A DNA stretch of 64,000 nucleotides from Tubiluchus corallicola (Eukaryota; Priapulida; Priapulimorpha; Priapulimorphida; Tubiluchidae): contig JAQGDQ010000150.1 in NCBI GenBank assembly GCA_030141605.1, positions 1-64,000 of the forward strand, read 5' to 3'. Every line of letters starts with the position of its first letter. The first letter of the stretch is position 1. Under the pieces are notes generated by a model. That model was not told the DNA's origin. It saw nothing but the letters and a program-made list of their open reading frames with translations, and ran no database searches. Below are positions 47,842 through 58,060 of this stretch, piece after piece. A program made the position numbers and the translations under genes.

Positions 47842-50800
47842 TACATGCTTACCACCATGTACAAGATAAAAGTTTAAAAAAATGCATAAAAGACGTATTG
47901 TCTCTCAGTAATACACAAGAACGTCATTGAAACCTGTTGATATGATGACTGTTCGCGAAGCTTTTTTAGTATGTAATATGAGATTATATTTTATTTAGTG
48001 CACAAAGGCTGCCTACTCATAATTATATAGTTTCTTTATAAACCTTAATTGATGTAGGTTGTTTTATACAAGTTAATACGTTCTCTTGTAGCTGCTTTTT
48101 AACCTGTTTTTATAGGATCTTAGCAGATTTTATTCCTATTAATTTGTATTAATTACTGCGGCTATGCAAACCGAATTGTGACCACATTCATTTTTAGTTT
48201 CTATGCGTTTAATATTTCGTGTGCTTGTATTTAGTTGTTTGTCCTTGATGAAATGCACTGAATGTAGTGAATGCACTTAATTTTCTAGGCAAATGTTTCG
48301 GAGAGCTTTGCAAAGATGGGTTAGAGCTGTAAATAATGGAAGAAGAACGCGGATACTGAATTTGCGAGAAACTTTCGACATGTCGGAAAACCCAGACATA
48401 GTTCTGAGTTTCGAAGAAAAAAATCACGGGGATGGAAATCCATTCGACGGAAAAGGGGACGTCTTAGCTCACGCCTTTCTTCCTTTCATAAGCGGGCGCT
48501 TTGATGGACAACTACATTTAGACAAAGATGAGGACTGGCACAGCGATACATTGGAAGGACAATTGATGTCGTATGTAATTCTGCATGAAAGTGGACATCT
48601 CTTTGGATTATCACATTCGAACAATTTCAGCGCAGTGATGTATCCATACATTGGCAGAAGACACATTGGTAAAACACTGCTTCATGACAGCGATATTAAA
48701 ACTATACGAGAAAAATATCGTAAGTGTGTCTTAATTATTATTTACTATGAAAATTTCTAGAAAAGTATTGCAAAAACACTTTTAGACAATGATTAATCAG
48801 CAATCTGTGATGTTGCGTTGCTAGTGCGACGTGATAGGATAACTTTAAATGACACAAGTTTGTCGCAACATTACGGTTTAGTAAAATTCCTACTACTGAA
48901 ACTGACTAAAAGGCTGCACCGCATTTCGCATTGCTTGATATTGTTTTTTGCGCTTTTTTGCATGTGAGGTTTAGGAAATATTCATTTTAACGCCACTAAC
49001 AATATTTAACACTAACTTTTTGGTGGATCTACAGCTAGGGTTTAATGGAGACGGGAAACTTTGGACCGAAAATTCTCGAACAGTCGCCAAAAAACTCTCG
49101 CGACTGTGTTTCGTCACTGTTTCGTGAAACCCTGGCTTTACATTACCACAAGACGGGATTGTAATGGCAGGGCTTCGAGGGGTTCGCAACTTCGGCGACT
49201 AGTGCAAAAATCGCCGAATATGCTCGAAAGGTTCCCCAAATAGTCGCAAAACATGCATGGGTGTTCGTCATGGTAGCCAGATGGTTTAGTTTCGGCAAAT
49301 TTTTAATATATTTAAAGGTTGATGCCGGAGTGACCTCGCCATAACTCCTCTAAACTGTCGTAAAGTTGTCTGAACATGCGCAAAACATGAACACATATGT
49401 CCAAGTTATTCGCTGCATTTGTAAACAATTTCAAAGCCTACGAAAACTTGCAGAACATCTCGAAACGCTTTTGAGAAGGCTGCGAAAATTTTACGACATT
49501 TTTCAACATTTTGGCGAACCTGGGTTGTCCTACACTGCTTCCACGAAAATTTCTGTGAAAACGTGGTAGAATGATCGCAATATATATGCGCGAATGTCGT
49601 GCACCATTCGCCCTAGCGCGTAAGTGTTGCCGAAGTCGGTAAATATGCGCAAATATATCGCAAACATGTAGTGCAAGTTTCGTCCGAGAAAGCACCAAAA
49701 ATTCGCCAAAAATTGTCGCCACTAGTGAAAGTGCTGGGAAATTATTTAGAACTTCACACAATGATTTGCGACCTCGACGAAACACAGTCCATGATTTTTG
49801 GCGACTGTTAGACGGTCGTGGCGAAAAAGTGAAACCCTGGCTTAAAAGTGTAGCCGAGTGCACAGCTCTTTAAACCCAGGAAGTTTCATGGTTAAGCGAC
49901 TCTTTTGCGACGAAAGTGCCACAAATCATTCATGCGAAGTTTCAGATCATTTCGTGCGATTTTCACCATTTTTGTGAATTTTCGGCTTTTTGTCAGGTGG
50001 AAAGCGTGAGAATGTCGTACGAAATTCTAACGGCACGTTTGTGCATGTTTAGCGATTTTTGCAGCACTTATGCGACAAGGCGAATGTTGCACGACATTCC
50101 GAAAGTACATTGAGATCATTTCACGACCTTTTCCTAGAATTTTTTTGGAAATAAGCGTAGGACAACCGAACTTTGCCAATATTTTTATAACTCTTTATTT
50201 TGAGATATATACTTGCGCCCTCTATTTGCAGGGACACACAGTTTAACAGCATTTGCATGCCACTTTTAACAACTATCTAACAGTACCTATGCTGTACTAG
50301 CTGTACATATATTATCACTATCTGCTTAACTTATATTGATATCAGTTACCTAAATCACTTGATCCAGTTAGATTAGTGACAAAAAATATCTAAAAAAGTT
50401 TCAGCAAAATTAATTAGAATCAAGTTATTACGATAAGTTAACATATAAATAGCATCCTGGTGCTGTAAAACACTTACAAAGTTTTCCCTTCTAACGCGAT
50501 TTAGGAAGTTACATTTAAATAGCAGATGATGTAGGATTTGCCTTCCCTCTAAACACTAGCACATATTATTTTCTGCATAACCAATATTGTACAGGAAGTC
50601 ATTACTTGCCTTGACCTGTATGTCAGACTTTCGTGTGGAAAAGAAATTAGCTTTAATCTATAGATCACAGTAACAGAAATGCCAGTCCAAATGTTTACTT
50701 TAAAATAATAATGACATTTTCGTTACCATTTCAAAATTGCTAGGAACATTATACCAAAAATCCCGCCATCTGAAACCGGGTATGAACTGCATAAGTAATG

Positions 50801-53800
50801 ACTCGTGATATTTAGTTATGATCCATTTTTAACTGATAAGCGTTGAGCTTTTTATTCGCAAATGTCTTGAAAAAAGTAAATCGTACCAAAGGTCAAAAAT
50901 CATATCACATCTTCCGGGTATTCCGCCAGTTAATAAGGAACATATTCCAGTATCATCTGGCGAAATGTCATTATATTCAATTTTGAAAAATACAGCTTGG
51001 GCATTTGTTGAATATGACGTAATTGCTGCCATATTGGAACTGTAACTTATGAAGAATTCACTTCCATTAGCTGATTCAGTATAAATTTCGGAATCATGCT
51101 ACTAAGTTTCATTACAATCTGTTACAATTGTAATAAAACAGCCTTGGGTTTTTTATGAAACATGTTCCAACGACGACAACAATACTAAAAAGATAAGTAC
51201 CTCTAGTTTTTAAAGACAATATTTCAGGACCCGAAAAGGCAAAAATACACTGAGAAGTCGAAAAAAGGGAATTTAAAAGAAGAGCGCCATAGTTATAGTG
51301 CTCACAAAAAACCATCAGCAATTTGTTGTAAAACCCAGCACAACACTAAATTAAGGAGAAAAGATTTACTGTAACTACAACATCAAATACCAAAGGGATT
51401 TAAGCATAATCCCTTACTACAAAACGAATAGGTAAGAATTTTGCTGTATTTTCAGCCTTGCGATGGTGTGATAATCAAAAGCATGTTCCATTCTACCCAA
51501 GAAGAATCGACAGAATTAGGATACAAAAAGAGCAAGAACGGATTCGAAAACGTACAAAAACTCGCCGAGGACGATCTTCGAAAAGTTCAGACAAGATAAC
51601 ACAGAATCGCCAGCCTAACAAAGAAGAATATAGCACTGAAAATCATATAGATCTAGACGAAAATAATGACAATGAAAAAGAGACGGACGAAATTAACGAG
51701 AGTAAAACACGTGGCAATAGAGAATCTCAGGAAAAAGAATTTAGTGAAAACAGAAGTACAAGCAGCACAACAGAAACAACAGAGGCTCCCACTTCATCCA
51801 CTTCAACTACAAAATCATTTACAGAAACGACAAGTGCTTAACGGCTTTATTAACAAACTGCAATACAGAAGAGTTATTTTGTCAAGTTACCTTATACCGA
51901 TAAATGACATTAGAAAGAAGGAAGTACTGTCCTTCACAACATAGCACTTGTCCTTGGATATCCATTTTTCCACAAATTTAAATCCTTGGTTTTTTCTCAT
52001 GTATATGTACAGCACATCTTGAAGAAGTATATTGGGGCAAAAAATATCAGTGCCAAAATATCAGTCAAATCCAAGAGGATGTAAACAATTGTCACAAAGA
52101 AGTGTTTTTGTCCATTCATATATTTTCCAAATAATTTTTCATGTCTATGTTTGGAAGATGATTGGTATTACAATCACTCAGACACATAATCTGCCATGCA
52201 AAAATGATAAGTTAAAAAGAACTTTGAACATTAGTAGTAATTGTTACAAAAATGCGAATTTCTGCTACAATGAAGTATCATGTTCCAACCTTCTATTCCA
52301 GTTTTGGAAAAACGAAGTGCATCATGTATGTCTATGAATAAAATATTGTGGCCACTTGTTAGAGATGACTTTGTATGGTTTACAAAACCAGAATTTATAT
52401 GGGAATATTCCATCAAAGTTTCTTTAATAATTGTAATTTTTATTACAGTTACGGTCAGTTGATATTTAAAGGGCCTTTTTAAGTCTGTTTTACTGATTGT
52501 AGGAAAAAACTGCCTAAAACCTGCAAAAAGGAACAATGTTGTGTTACTTCATGTATGTTTAACATGCATTGTAGACATTTATTACTTGTTACTTGTTAGA
52601 GATCTGGCACTTTGAAAATTTGTTCTTTGCTTTCGTTTTAATAAGAATTATATTATAATGACAGATGGACCAATTTCAACATTTGCAAAGATTATATTCT
52701 AACTTAATCACAGTAAATGGAGATTAATCTAACAATAATACTGTGCAGATTATGCTGACTTGCAGAGCTCGACTGCTTTTTAAAAGCTGCTTGCAATTAG
52801 TAATATGTGAATAACTGGTTAGTGAGATGCTGCTTTTAACAAGATGCATGTTTCAATAACCTGCAGTTGCTAACGTAACTAATACACTATCTCGCTGAAG
52901 ATGACACGTTAACATACGTAAGATATGTCAAAAGACAATTGGTAAGTGGTAAATACATATGAACATACGATATCACGAACCACGTAACACAACTTTAGTC
53001 ACTGAAAGGAGCAATAAGAAATCTACTTCGACTCTATTTTTTTTACTCTGCATTTTTTCCTATTACCACTAATTCCAAATACGTAGAACAAAGTGTATCC
53101 TACAGGCTACAAGTTATACACTTTACATAGCAGTGAACAATTATCATAAAAAATATTAAAAAATTTGGTAAGCTGACAAACTAGATCTGTTGTTAAAGGT
53201 TTCACATTGAGAAATACTACTGTTACCATTTGATTAGTCAGTGTAACTACTGTGACATGTCAGTGTGTCGCTATATACACTGTAAGATTTTTGTTGTGCT
53301 TTCAGCCATTGCTTGGTGCGATAATCAGCAACATGTTCCATTCTACCCAAGGCGTATTGACAGAATAAGGATGCAACAAAGGAATCGATACAAATACCAA
53401 CCAGTAATTGGTAGGTACTACAGCAGCAACATCAATATGACCACAACAGGGGATGATGAAAAGGCATACAATAATTATAATCAACAAAATGACAGAAATG
53501 CTGGAGATCATACACAATTCTTCAATCTTGATCAACAGAATGATGGAAATGCTGGAGGTCATACACAAAACTTCAATCATGATCAACAGAATGATGGAAA
53601 TGCTGGAGGTCATGCACAAAACTTCAATCATGATCAACAGAATGATGGAAATGCTGGAGGTCATGCACAAAACTTCAATCATGATCAACAGAATGATAGA
53701 AATGCTGGAGGTCATGCACAAAACTTCAATCATAATCAACAGAATGATGGAAATGCTGGAGGTCATGCACAAAACTTCAATCATAATCAACAGAATGAGA

Positions 53801-55080
53801 GAAATGCTGGAGATCATACACAAAACTTCAATCATGATCAACAGAATGATGGAAATGCTGGAGGTCATGCACAAAACTTCAATCATAATCAACAGAATGA
53901 TGGAAATGCTGGAGGTCATGCACAAAACTTCAATCATAATCAACAGAATGAGAGAAATGCTGGAGGTCATGCACAAAACTTCAATCATAATCAACAGAAT
54001 GATGGAAATGCTGGAGGTCATGCACAAAACTTCAATCATAATCAACAGAATGAGAGAAATGCTGGAGATCATACACAAAACTTCAATCATGATCAACAGA
54101 ATGATGGAAATGCTGGAGGTCATACACAAAACTTCAATCATAATCAACAGAATGATGGAAATGCTGGAGGTCATACACAAAACTTCAATCATAATCAACA
54201 GAATGATGGAAATCCCGGAGGTCATGCACAAAATTTCAATTATAATCAAAGGAATGATAGAAATGCCGGAGACCATGCACAAAACTTTAATCGAAATCAA
54301 CAGAATGAGAGAAATGCTGGAGATCATACACAAAACTTCAATCATGATCAACAGAATGATGGAAATGCTGGAGGTCATGCACAAAACTTCAATCATAATC
54401 AACAGAATGATAGAAATGCCGGAGGTCATGCACAAAATTTCAATTATAATCAAAGGAATGATAGAAATGCAGGAGATCATACACAAAACTTTAATCGAAA
54501 TCAACAGAATGAGAGAAATGCTGGAAACCAAATGCAATACTTCAATCGCAACACAAACAGAGCCTCGGGGGAAGGCAACCAACAAACTGGTCAGACTGCA
54601 ACCCAGCCGACAGAATACTATAATCACAATGCTGGCCAAACTACGATAGAACGTACACAGTATCAGCCAGATGATCAAAGCGGAGTGCAAGGAACAGAGC
54701 AACATAATGGCAAAACTGAAGGAAGTACAACTGGGTATTCACAGAGACAACAAACTGATCAAACTGTAAAAAAAAACTTACAAGCGCAAGACTATTACAA
54801 TAACTATTATAATAGAAGCACAGTAAATAATGAACAGCATCAAGAAAGTCAACAAGCTGGGATATCACAGCGGCAACATTATAGTGGCAGTGTTAATAGA
54901 GCTCCTAAAGAGAATGAGCAAATACAGATACTTATATCTGACAGTGAGGTACAGCAACACCAGTACAAAAGGTCACGAAAAAAGAACAAATCACGGTCTG
55001 GACGATGGGTGACAGTTAGAAAACCCCGCCAGAAAAAACGAAAAAACAAACGCAAAAAAGGCAAAAGATATAGATACTGA
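42308..55080 (+). CDS. Matrix metalloproteinase gene B with alternative exons, whole gene
   Basis: Constant exons are 42308-42439, 42993-43063, 44418-44578 and 48289-48719. Exon 4 comes in two versions (45295-45385 or 46178-46280) and the last exon in two versions (51456-51841 or 53306-55080). Every combination keeps the frame: 423 or 427 residues with the short tail, 886 or 890 with the repeat tail. The order is signal peptide, propeptide with cysteine switch FGCGDKD (Cys95), RMKR processing site (113-116), catalytic domain with HGDGNPFDG, LAHAFLP, GQLHLD and HESGHLFGLSH (His251, Glu252, His255, His261 in the 4a form), Met-turn VMYP, then a WCDN tail instead of a hemopexin domain. All zinc ligands are present, so it should be a working secreted protease. 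It is a tandem paralogue of gene A. Confidence 0.92.
42993..43063 (+). CDS. MMP-B exon 2: propeptide
   Basis: Encodes DELVNSGYLSHIHPTIYELQ then SSLR; same length and phases as exon 2 of gene A. The acceptor is TTTTTGCAG and the donor AG|GTAAGA. Confidence 0.93.
43505..43800 (+). repeat. tRNA-derived SINE candidate
   Basis: The start (TGTGTAGTCTAGTGCTTATA) resembles a polymerase III A box and the segment AAGGTCCATGTTAAAAC, 40 bases on, a degenerate B box with a tRNA-like anticodon region between. Base pairing of a true tRNA is lost. The 3' limit is a guess. Confidence 0.45.
44418..44578 (+). CDS. MMP-B exon 3: propeptide, cysteine switch, furin site
   Basis: Encodes LYQAAHNLTVTGLFDEATQK, KMHRFGCGDKDLGEMPLIVP and GRRQRMKRQTGKA. 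NLTVTGLFDEAT is a near-textbook MMP propeptide. FGCGDKD replaces PRCGVPD but keeps the cysteine. RMKR fits furin-type cleavage. In gene A this region is split into two exons. The donor is T|GTAAGA. Confidence 0.94.
45295..45385 (+). CDS. MMP-B exon 4a (alternative)
   Basis: This 91-nt exon, phase 1 in and 2 out, encodes IPWSRWWFICNLSWDVRSPP then PKERTARAVR. It has the same length as exon 5 of gene A and the same RWWFIC core. The acceptor is TTGTTTCAG and the donor AG|GTAGTA. Using it together with 4b would shift the frame. Confidence 0.9.
46178..46280 (+). CDS. MMP-B exon 4b (alternative)
   Basis: This 103-nt exon has the same phases as 4a and encodes DFRSIYDQARWWFICDLIWD then VKNEHKTVNPAIVR. 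The acceptor is TTTTGGTAG, a weaker site, and the donor AG|GTAAAA. It is a diverged duplicate of 4a lying 792 bases downstream. Confidence 0.9.
47398..47472. repeat. (CT)n microsatellite
   Basis: About 37 uninterrupted CT units. Confidence 0.99.
47793..47835. repeat. (AT)n microsatellite
   Basis: About 21 AT units. Confidence 0.98.
48289..48719 (+). CDS. MMP-B exon 5: catalytic domain
   Basis: Encodes QMFRRALQRWVRAVNNGRRT, NPDIVLSFEEKNHGDGNPFD, GQLHLDKDEDW, then HESGHLFGLSHS, NFSAVMYPYIGRRHIGKTLL and ends IREKY. It carries the structural metal site, the catalytic zinc site and the Met-turn in one exon, whereas gene A has an intron between VWGK and LMEY. The acceptor is TTTTCTAG; the donor C|GTAAGT. 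Confidence 0.97.
48720..51455. other. MMP-B intron 5 with a foldback element
   Basis: About 49030-50185 is GC-richer and built of inverted repeats, described separately. The remainder, 50190-51455, shows nothing recognisable. Confidence 0.6.
49030..50185. mobile_element. Foldback element with nested inverted repeats
   Basis: About 49034-49118 pairs with the reverse complement of 49755-49843; both show an AGGGTTT edge, an ACAGTCGCCAAAAA block and GACTGTGTTTCGTC. A second inverted pair is GGCGAACCTGGGTTGTCCTA at 49513-49532 against GTAGGACAACCGAACTTTGCC near 50157 (listed to 20 bases: GTAGGACAACCGAACTTTGC). There is no long coding frame of known type. It looks like a foldback or MITE-type insertion. 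Confidence 0.65.
51456..51841 (+). CDS. MMP-B last exon 6a: acidic Ser/Thr-rich tail
   Basis: The acceptor TATTTTCAG is followed by LRWCDNQKHVPFYPRRIDRI, a basic stretch (RKRTKTRRGRSSKSS), an acidic stretch (HIDLDENNDNEKETDEINES) and a Ser/Thr-rich end (TSSTTETTEAPTSSTSTT) closed by TAA. Such a tail is likely disordered and could carry O-glycans. It contains one cysteine only. Confidence 0.88.
52337..52342 (+). terminator. Polyadenylation signal for exon 6a
   Basis: AATAAA lies about 500 bases after the 6a stop and about 960 bases before exon 6b, consistent with 6a being a true last exon. Confidence 0.5.
53306..55080 (+). CDS. MMP-B last exon 6b: 21-copy repeat tail
   Basis: The acceptor GCTTTCAG is followed by IAWCDNQQHVPFYPRRIDRI, homologous to exon 6a, then a 40-residue linker, 21 units of a 17-residue repeat (DQQNDGNAGGHAQNFNH consensus), a Gln/Thr/Tyr-rich stretch and a very basic end (RKKNKSRSGRWVTVRKPRQK and RKNKRKKGKRYRY). 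The tail of 591 codons has a single cysteine, in WCDN. Repeats are Asn/Gln/Gly-rich with two His per unit; low-complexity tails of this kind occur in extracellular-matrix proteins, but the function is not known. The frame also reads openly upstream of the acceptor, through what I take as intron. Confidence 0.9.
53479..54549 (+). repeat. 51-bp coding minisatellite, 21 units
   Basis: Twenty-one head-to-tail 51-bp units cover 1071 bases with no partial unit at the end. Units differ at few sites: GGA/AGA (Gly/Arg), GAT/GAG (Asp/Glu), GCA/ACA (Ala/Thr), GAT/AAT (Asp/Asn). Units 6-9 resemble 11-14, and 15-17 resemble 19-21, which shows block duplications. Because 51 is a multiple of three and no unit has stops, other frames are open as well. 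Confidence 0.98.
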
Positions 55081-55100
55081 ATAAATGAAACACAAATAAA
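55080..55100 (+). terminator. Two polyadenylation signals for exon 6b
   Basis: AATAAA occurs at 55080-55085, overlapping the TGA stop, and again at 55095-55100. Confidence 0.6.
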
Positions 55101-55862
55101 TGTGTTGTTTCTACACAAAGCAGTACACTCCAAACTCTGTATCTATGTGCTACACACAGGATCGAATTCATGTGGGCTAATAAAAGACAACCATCATGCT
55201 TGATTTGCTTGATCAGCGATTATGTGTGTTTCAGAAAGAATGGAAAATTACAGGTTACCATAAAGAAAAATATAACCATACTCCATTATATGCGCCTGTA
55301 CAATACAGCAGTTTTGACAAAGATAAGTGGCGTAATTACTGTACTGGAAAATGCAGCAATAATGGGTAATATGAAAATTACAAATCACTTTTTTGTTGTT
55401 GACACCCTCTTACACTGTTTCAACAAACATAACATAATACTATATTAATGGTAATATTTTGAAGGTGCATGGTAAACTCCGTAAACAGTATACACCCTTA
55501 AATTTCATGCAAAAGATCTGTTCCATTGTTTTCAATTGTTTCAGGTAGGCTTAAAGTATAGATTTAAATGTCACGCTTACTGAATTGCTAGCCTCATTCA
55601 TAAAGTGAGGCAAAGGACTCAATTTTGAAGTAAAGGGCGATGCACTTCTGAAGTATTGTACGATATGCACATATTATGCAGGCTAACAATCTCTCTATTT
55701 CCCTGCATTTAAATTTAGTCACAACCATTATAGACAAGAATGGACACTTGGCAAGGAATAATGGCAAGGATTTCACGTATCAGCTATGTCTGGTATGTCT
55801 AATTTTGAGGGTGATAGCAAAACTGTATCATTATCTCTAAACATTGCAATGAAATTTGTCTG

Positions 55863-55894
<32 letters not shown>

Positions 55895-57928
55895 GATATA
55901 TATATATATGGTATGTCTAATTTTGAGGGTGATAGCGATAAGTCACAGTCAAACATTTAGCTAAACACTGTGTCTTAAGCTGTCATAGCAAAAAGATATA
56001 TATATATACATTTCGGATCTAACTTGCAATTCAATATAATAATGATATTTCCTATCCAAAACTTCGCTCCCCAGTCTCTGCAACGGCCAACATGTTCAGT
56101 GGATTTGCTAATCATTGTTGACTTTCGAATATTGCACTTAATGTGACCGTAAAGTACCGAGTCAGTTAAATTTCGAATTTCTGACATCATTACTCACTAG
56201 TCCATGGCCTTATATCATCATGTGTGAATTTGATGGAAACTTTTGCTAACATACATTTTTGTGTTCATTGGGGTTCAGTGCCTTAAAATTTTTGTAATTT
56301 TCCAGCATATTTAGTTTTTCTAGATAATATTTAAATTTTTATCCCAAATAGTTCGTTGGTAAACTATTTCATTCCCATCAGAAAATGAAATGCATTGTGC
56401 ATAAGTAAAAAACCTTCAACTTTTACGAATGCTTCAAAATTACTATAAGAGACAAACACAGACCTTATTTACTGCAAGTCAGTGCATTCGACTTACAAAT
56501 GGCATTTATTTGTTATGTTACGTTAAGTTTTGCTTCGACCCTGTGAGATACAGTTACGCTACTTGATAAGTTTCTGTTTTTAAAACTGTTCAATCATGTT
56601 AAGCTTAAAAATACGTATTTTTGTCTTTAATTTTGACCCAATAGTAAAATTCCTTACAATTTTAACAAAAATAACCTTGAATTGCCATCTTTTCTGCCTC
56701 CAAAAAACAGCTGGGGCACATTTCAATTTCAAAATTGCTCTCACTAGGTACTCAAGAGTTTTGCTCTTCAGGTCAAAACAATTGGGGCCTGTCTTAAATT
56801 TTGCTTAGACCCTCTTGGATATAGTTATCCCACTGGATGAGTTTTTAGCTTTAAGGCTAACTAAAGAAAAGGTTACAAACTCTTTTTTTCAGGTACGTAT
56901 TAGAAACCTATAATACAACTCCAGAATAGACTTTCCACATTTTCAGACTATTGAATTTCAGGTTTTAACGACAGCAAAATGAGCATCAGGCCACACCACA
57001 TCTCTTCCAATATTTAACCAATCTGATAAAAATAAATATCATTAACCACATTCACAATCAGTAAAACTGCAATTAATAGATCCTTATACTACAACAAATT
57101 GTAAAAAACTTTACAGCACAATCCACCAACATAATTAGATTGTTAATATCATACACGGTAGTTACAAATATAAAACTAACGTACTAATTTTAAAATACTG
57201 TCTCCCAAAATATAGATACACATATAAACCAAGTGAATTTTGCAATACAGTATACAAAGTTTCAAGAAACTGTAAATGTTACAATGCATCAAATACATAG
57301 ACAATTATTTCTGACTTACGTAATAGTTTTAGGCTTCCCACTTTCACTTTTACTTTTTTATGAACTAAAGACAAAATCAAACATAACAGAATGAGTGAAG
57401 TAAAATGCTCAGCTTTATTGAAGCAAAAACAAATTATACACAAGCTATTCAAAAGTTACAGTCCAATCCAATACACTGATCCTAATTTTTGAAATGCCAA
57501 AACAAAGTTTTACAAAACTTGGCTTCAATGGAAAAAAATATCTTGTATCAAAATAAAAATTCAGTAATAAACATTCGGTTGCTAATTTTCTATATAATTT
57601 GTAATGCACAAATTGTTCAAAGAAGTAAATATTTTGAATATTATTACAACATTGACACTACTGTTCTTATTAAAGGTTTGGCTCCCATATAAGAACTTTG
57701 CATACTTACAGCCATTTAGAAAAAAAATTATGTAGTGATTCATACTACTTAATGCACTCCCATCACTGACGAGATAAAAGTAAACTGCTTTCAATGGAGC
57801 TGTTGATTTCAAATGTGGAACAGAACCAACTATTGGGACACGAATAACTGCCCGTTTCCAATATATAAAGAAGGTTACTACATCAATGTGTAAATATTAA
57901 TCTAATGCTGCAAATCTGTAATGATTTT
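55101..57928. other. Intergenic region between MMP-B and NDUFB9 (convergent)
   Basis: The two genes converge here. A phrase GGTATGTCTAATTTTGAGGG is duplicated at 55792 and 55910 around an (AT)n repeat (55862-55909). A diverged 270-bp tandem duplication (TTTTGCTT-GACCCT) spans about 56525-56870. No gene is seen. Confidence 0.6.
57413..57418 (-). terminator. Candidate polyadenylation signal of NDUFB9
   Basis: AATAAA on the minus strand lies about 510 bases after the stop codon. Confidence 0.45.
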
Positions 57929-58060
57929 TCAGTGTTCCAATTCCGGTAATTTTCCATATTTTTTCTCATAATACTCTATATATTCCTTTTTTCTTTGTTC
58001 TCGTCGAGTGAAGTAATCGGGATAAACAGCTTTTTCCAATGGATGCCACCAATCCAAAAC
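57929..58060 (-). CDS. NDUFB9 last exon
   Basis: Encodes VLDWWHPLEKAVYPDYFTRR then EQRKKEYIEYYEKKYGKLPE, LEH and TGA. The acceptor is TTTTTGTAAAG, unusual in having AAG, but the frame joins NPPDD to VLDWWHP as expected. Confidence 0.94.
   Translation of the reverse strand, partial: VLDWWHPLEKAVYPDYFTRREQRKKEYIEYYEKKYGKLPELEH

Larger units (their letters stand above)
46281..48288. other. MMP-B intron before exon 5
   Basis: It contains a (CT)n repeat (47398-47472) and an (AT)n repeat (47793-47835). I see no further copy of exon 4 and no gene. Confidence 0.7.

Noticed and set aside
53479-54549. CRISPR-like regular repeats
   Set aside because: Units are head-to-tail without spacers and code for protein in a eukaryotic gene.
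53302-54705. 467-codon minus-strand frame and 398-codon second plus-strand frame
   Set aside because: Both result from the 51-bp repeat, whose length keeps all stop-free frames open. The splice acceptor, the match to exon 6a and the stop plus AATAAA support only the exon 6b frame.
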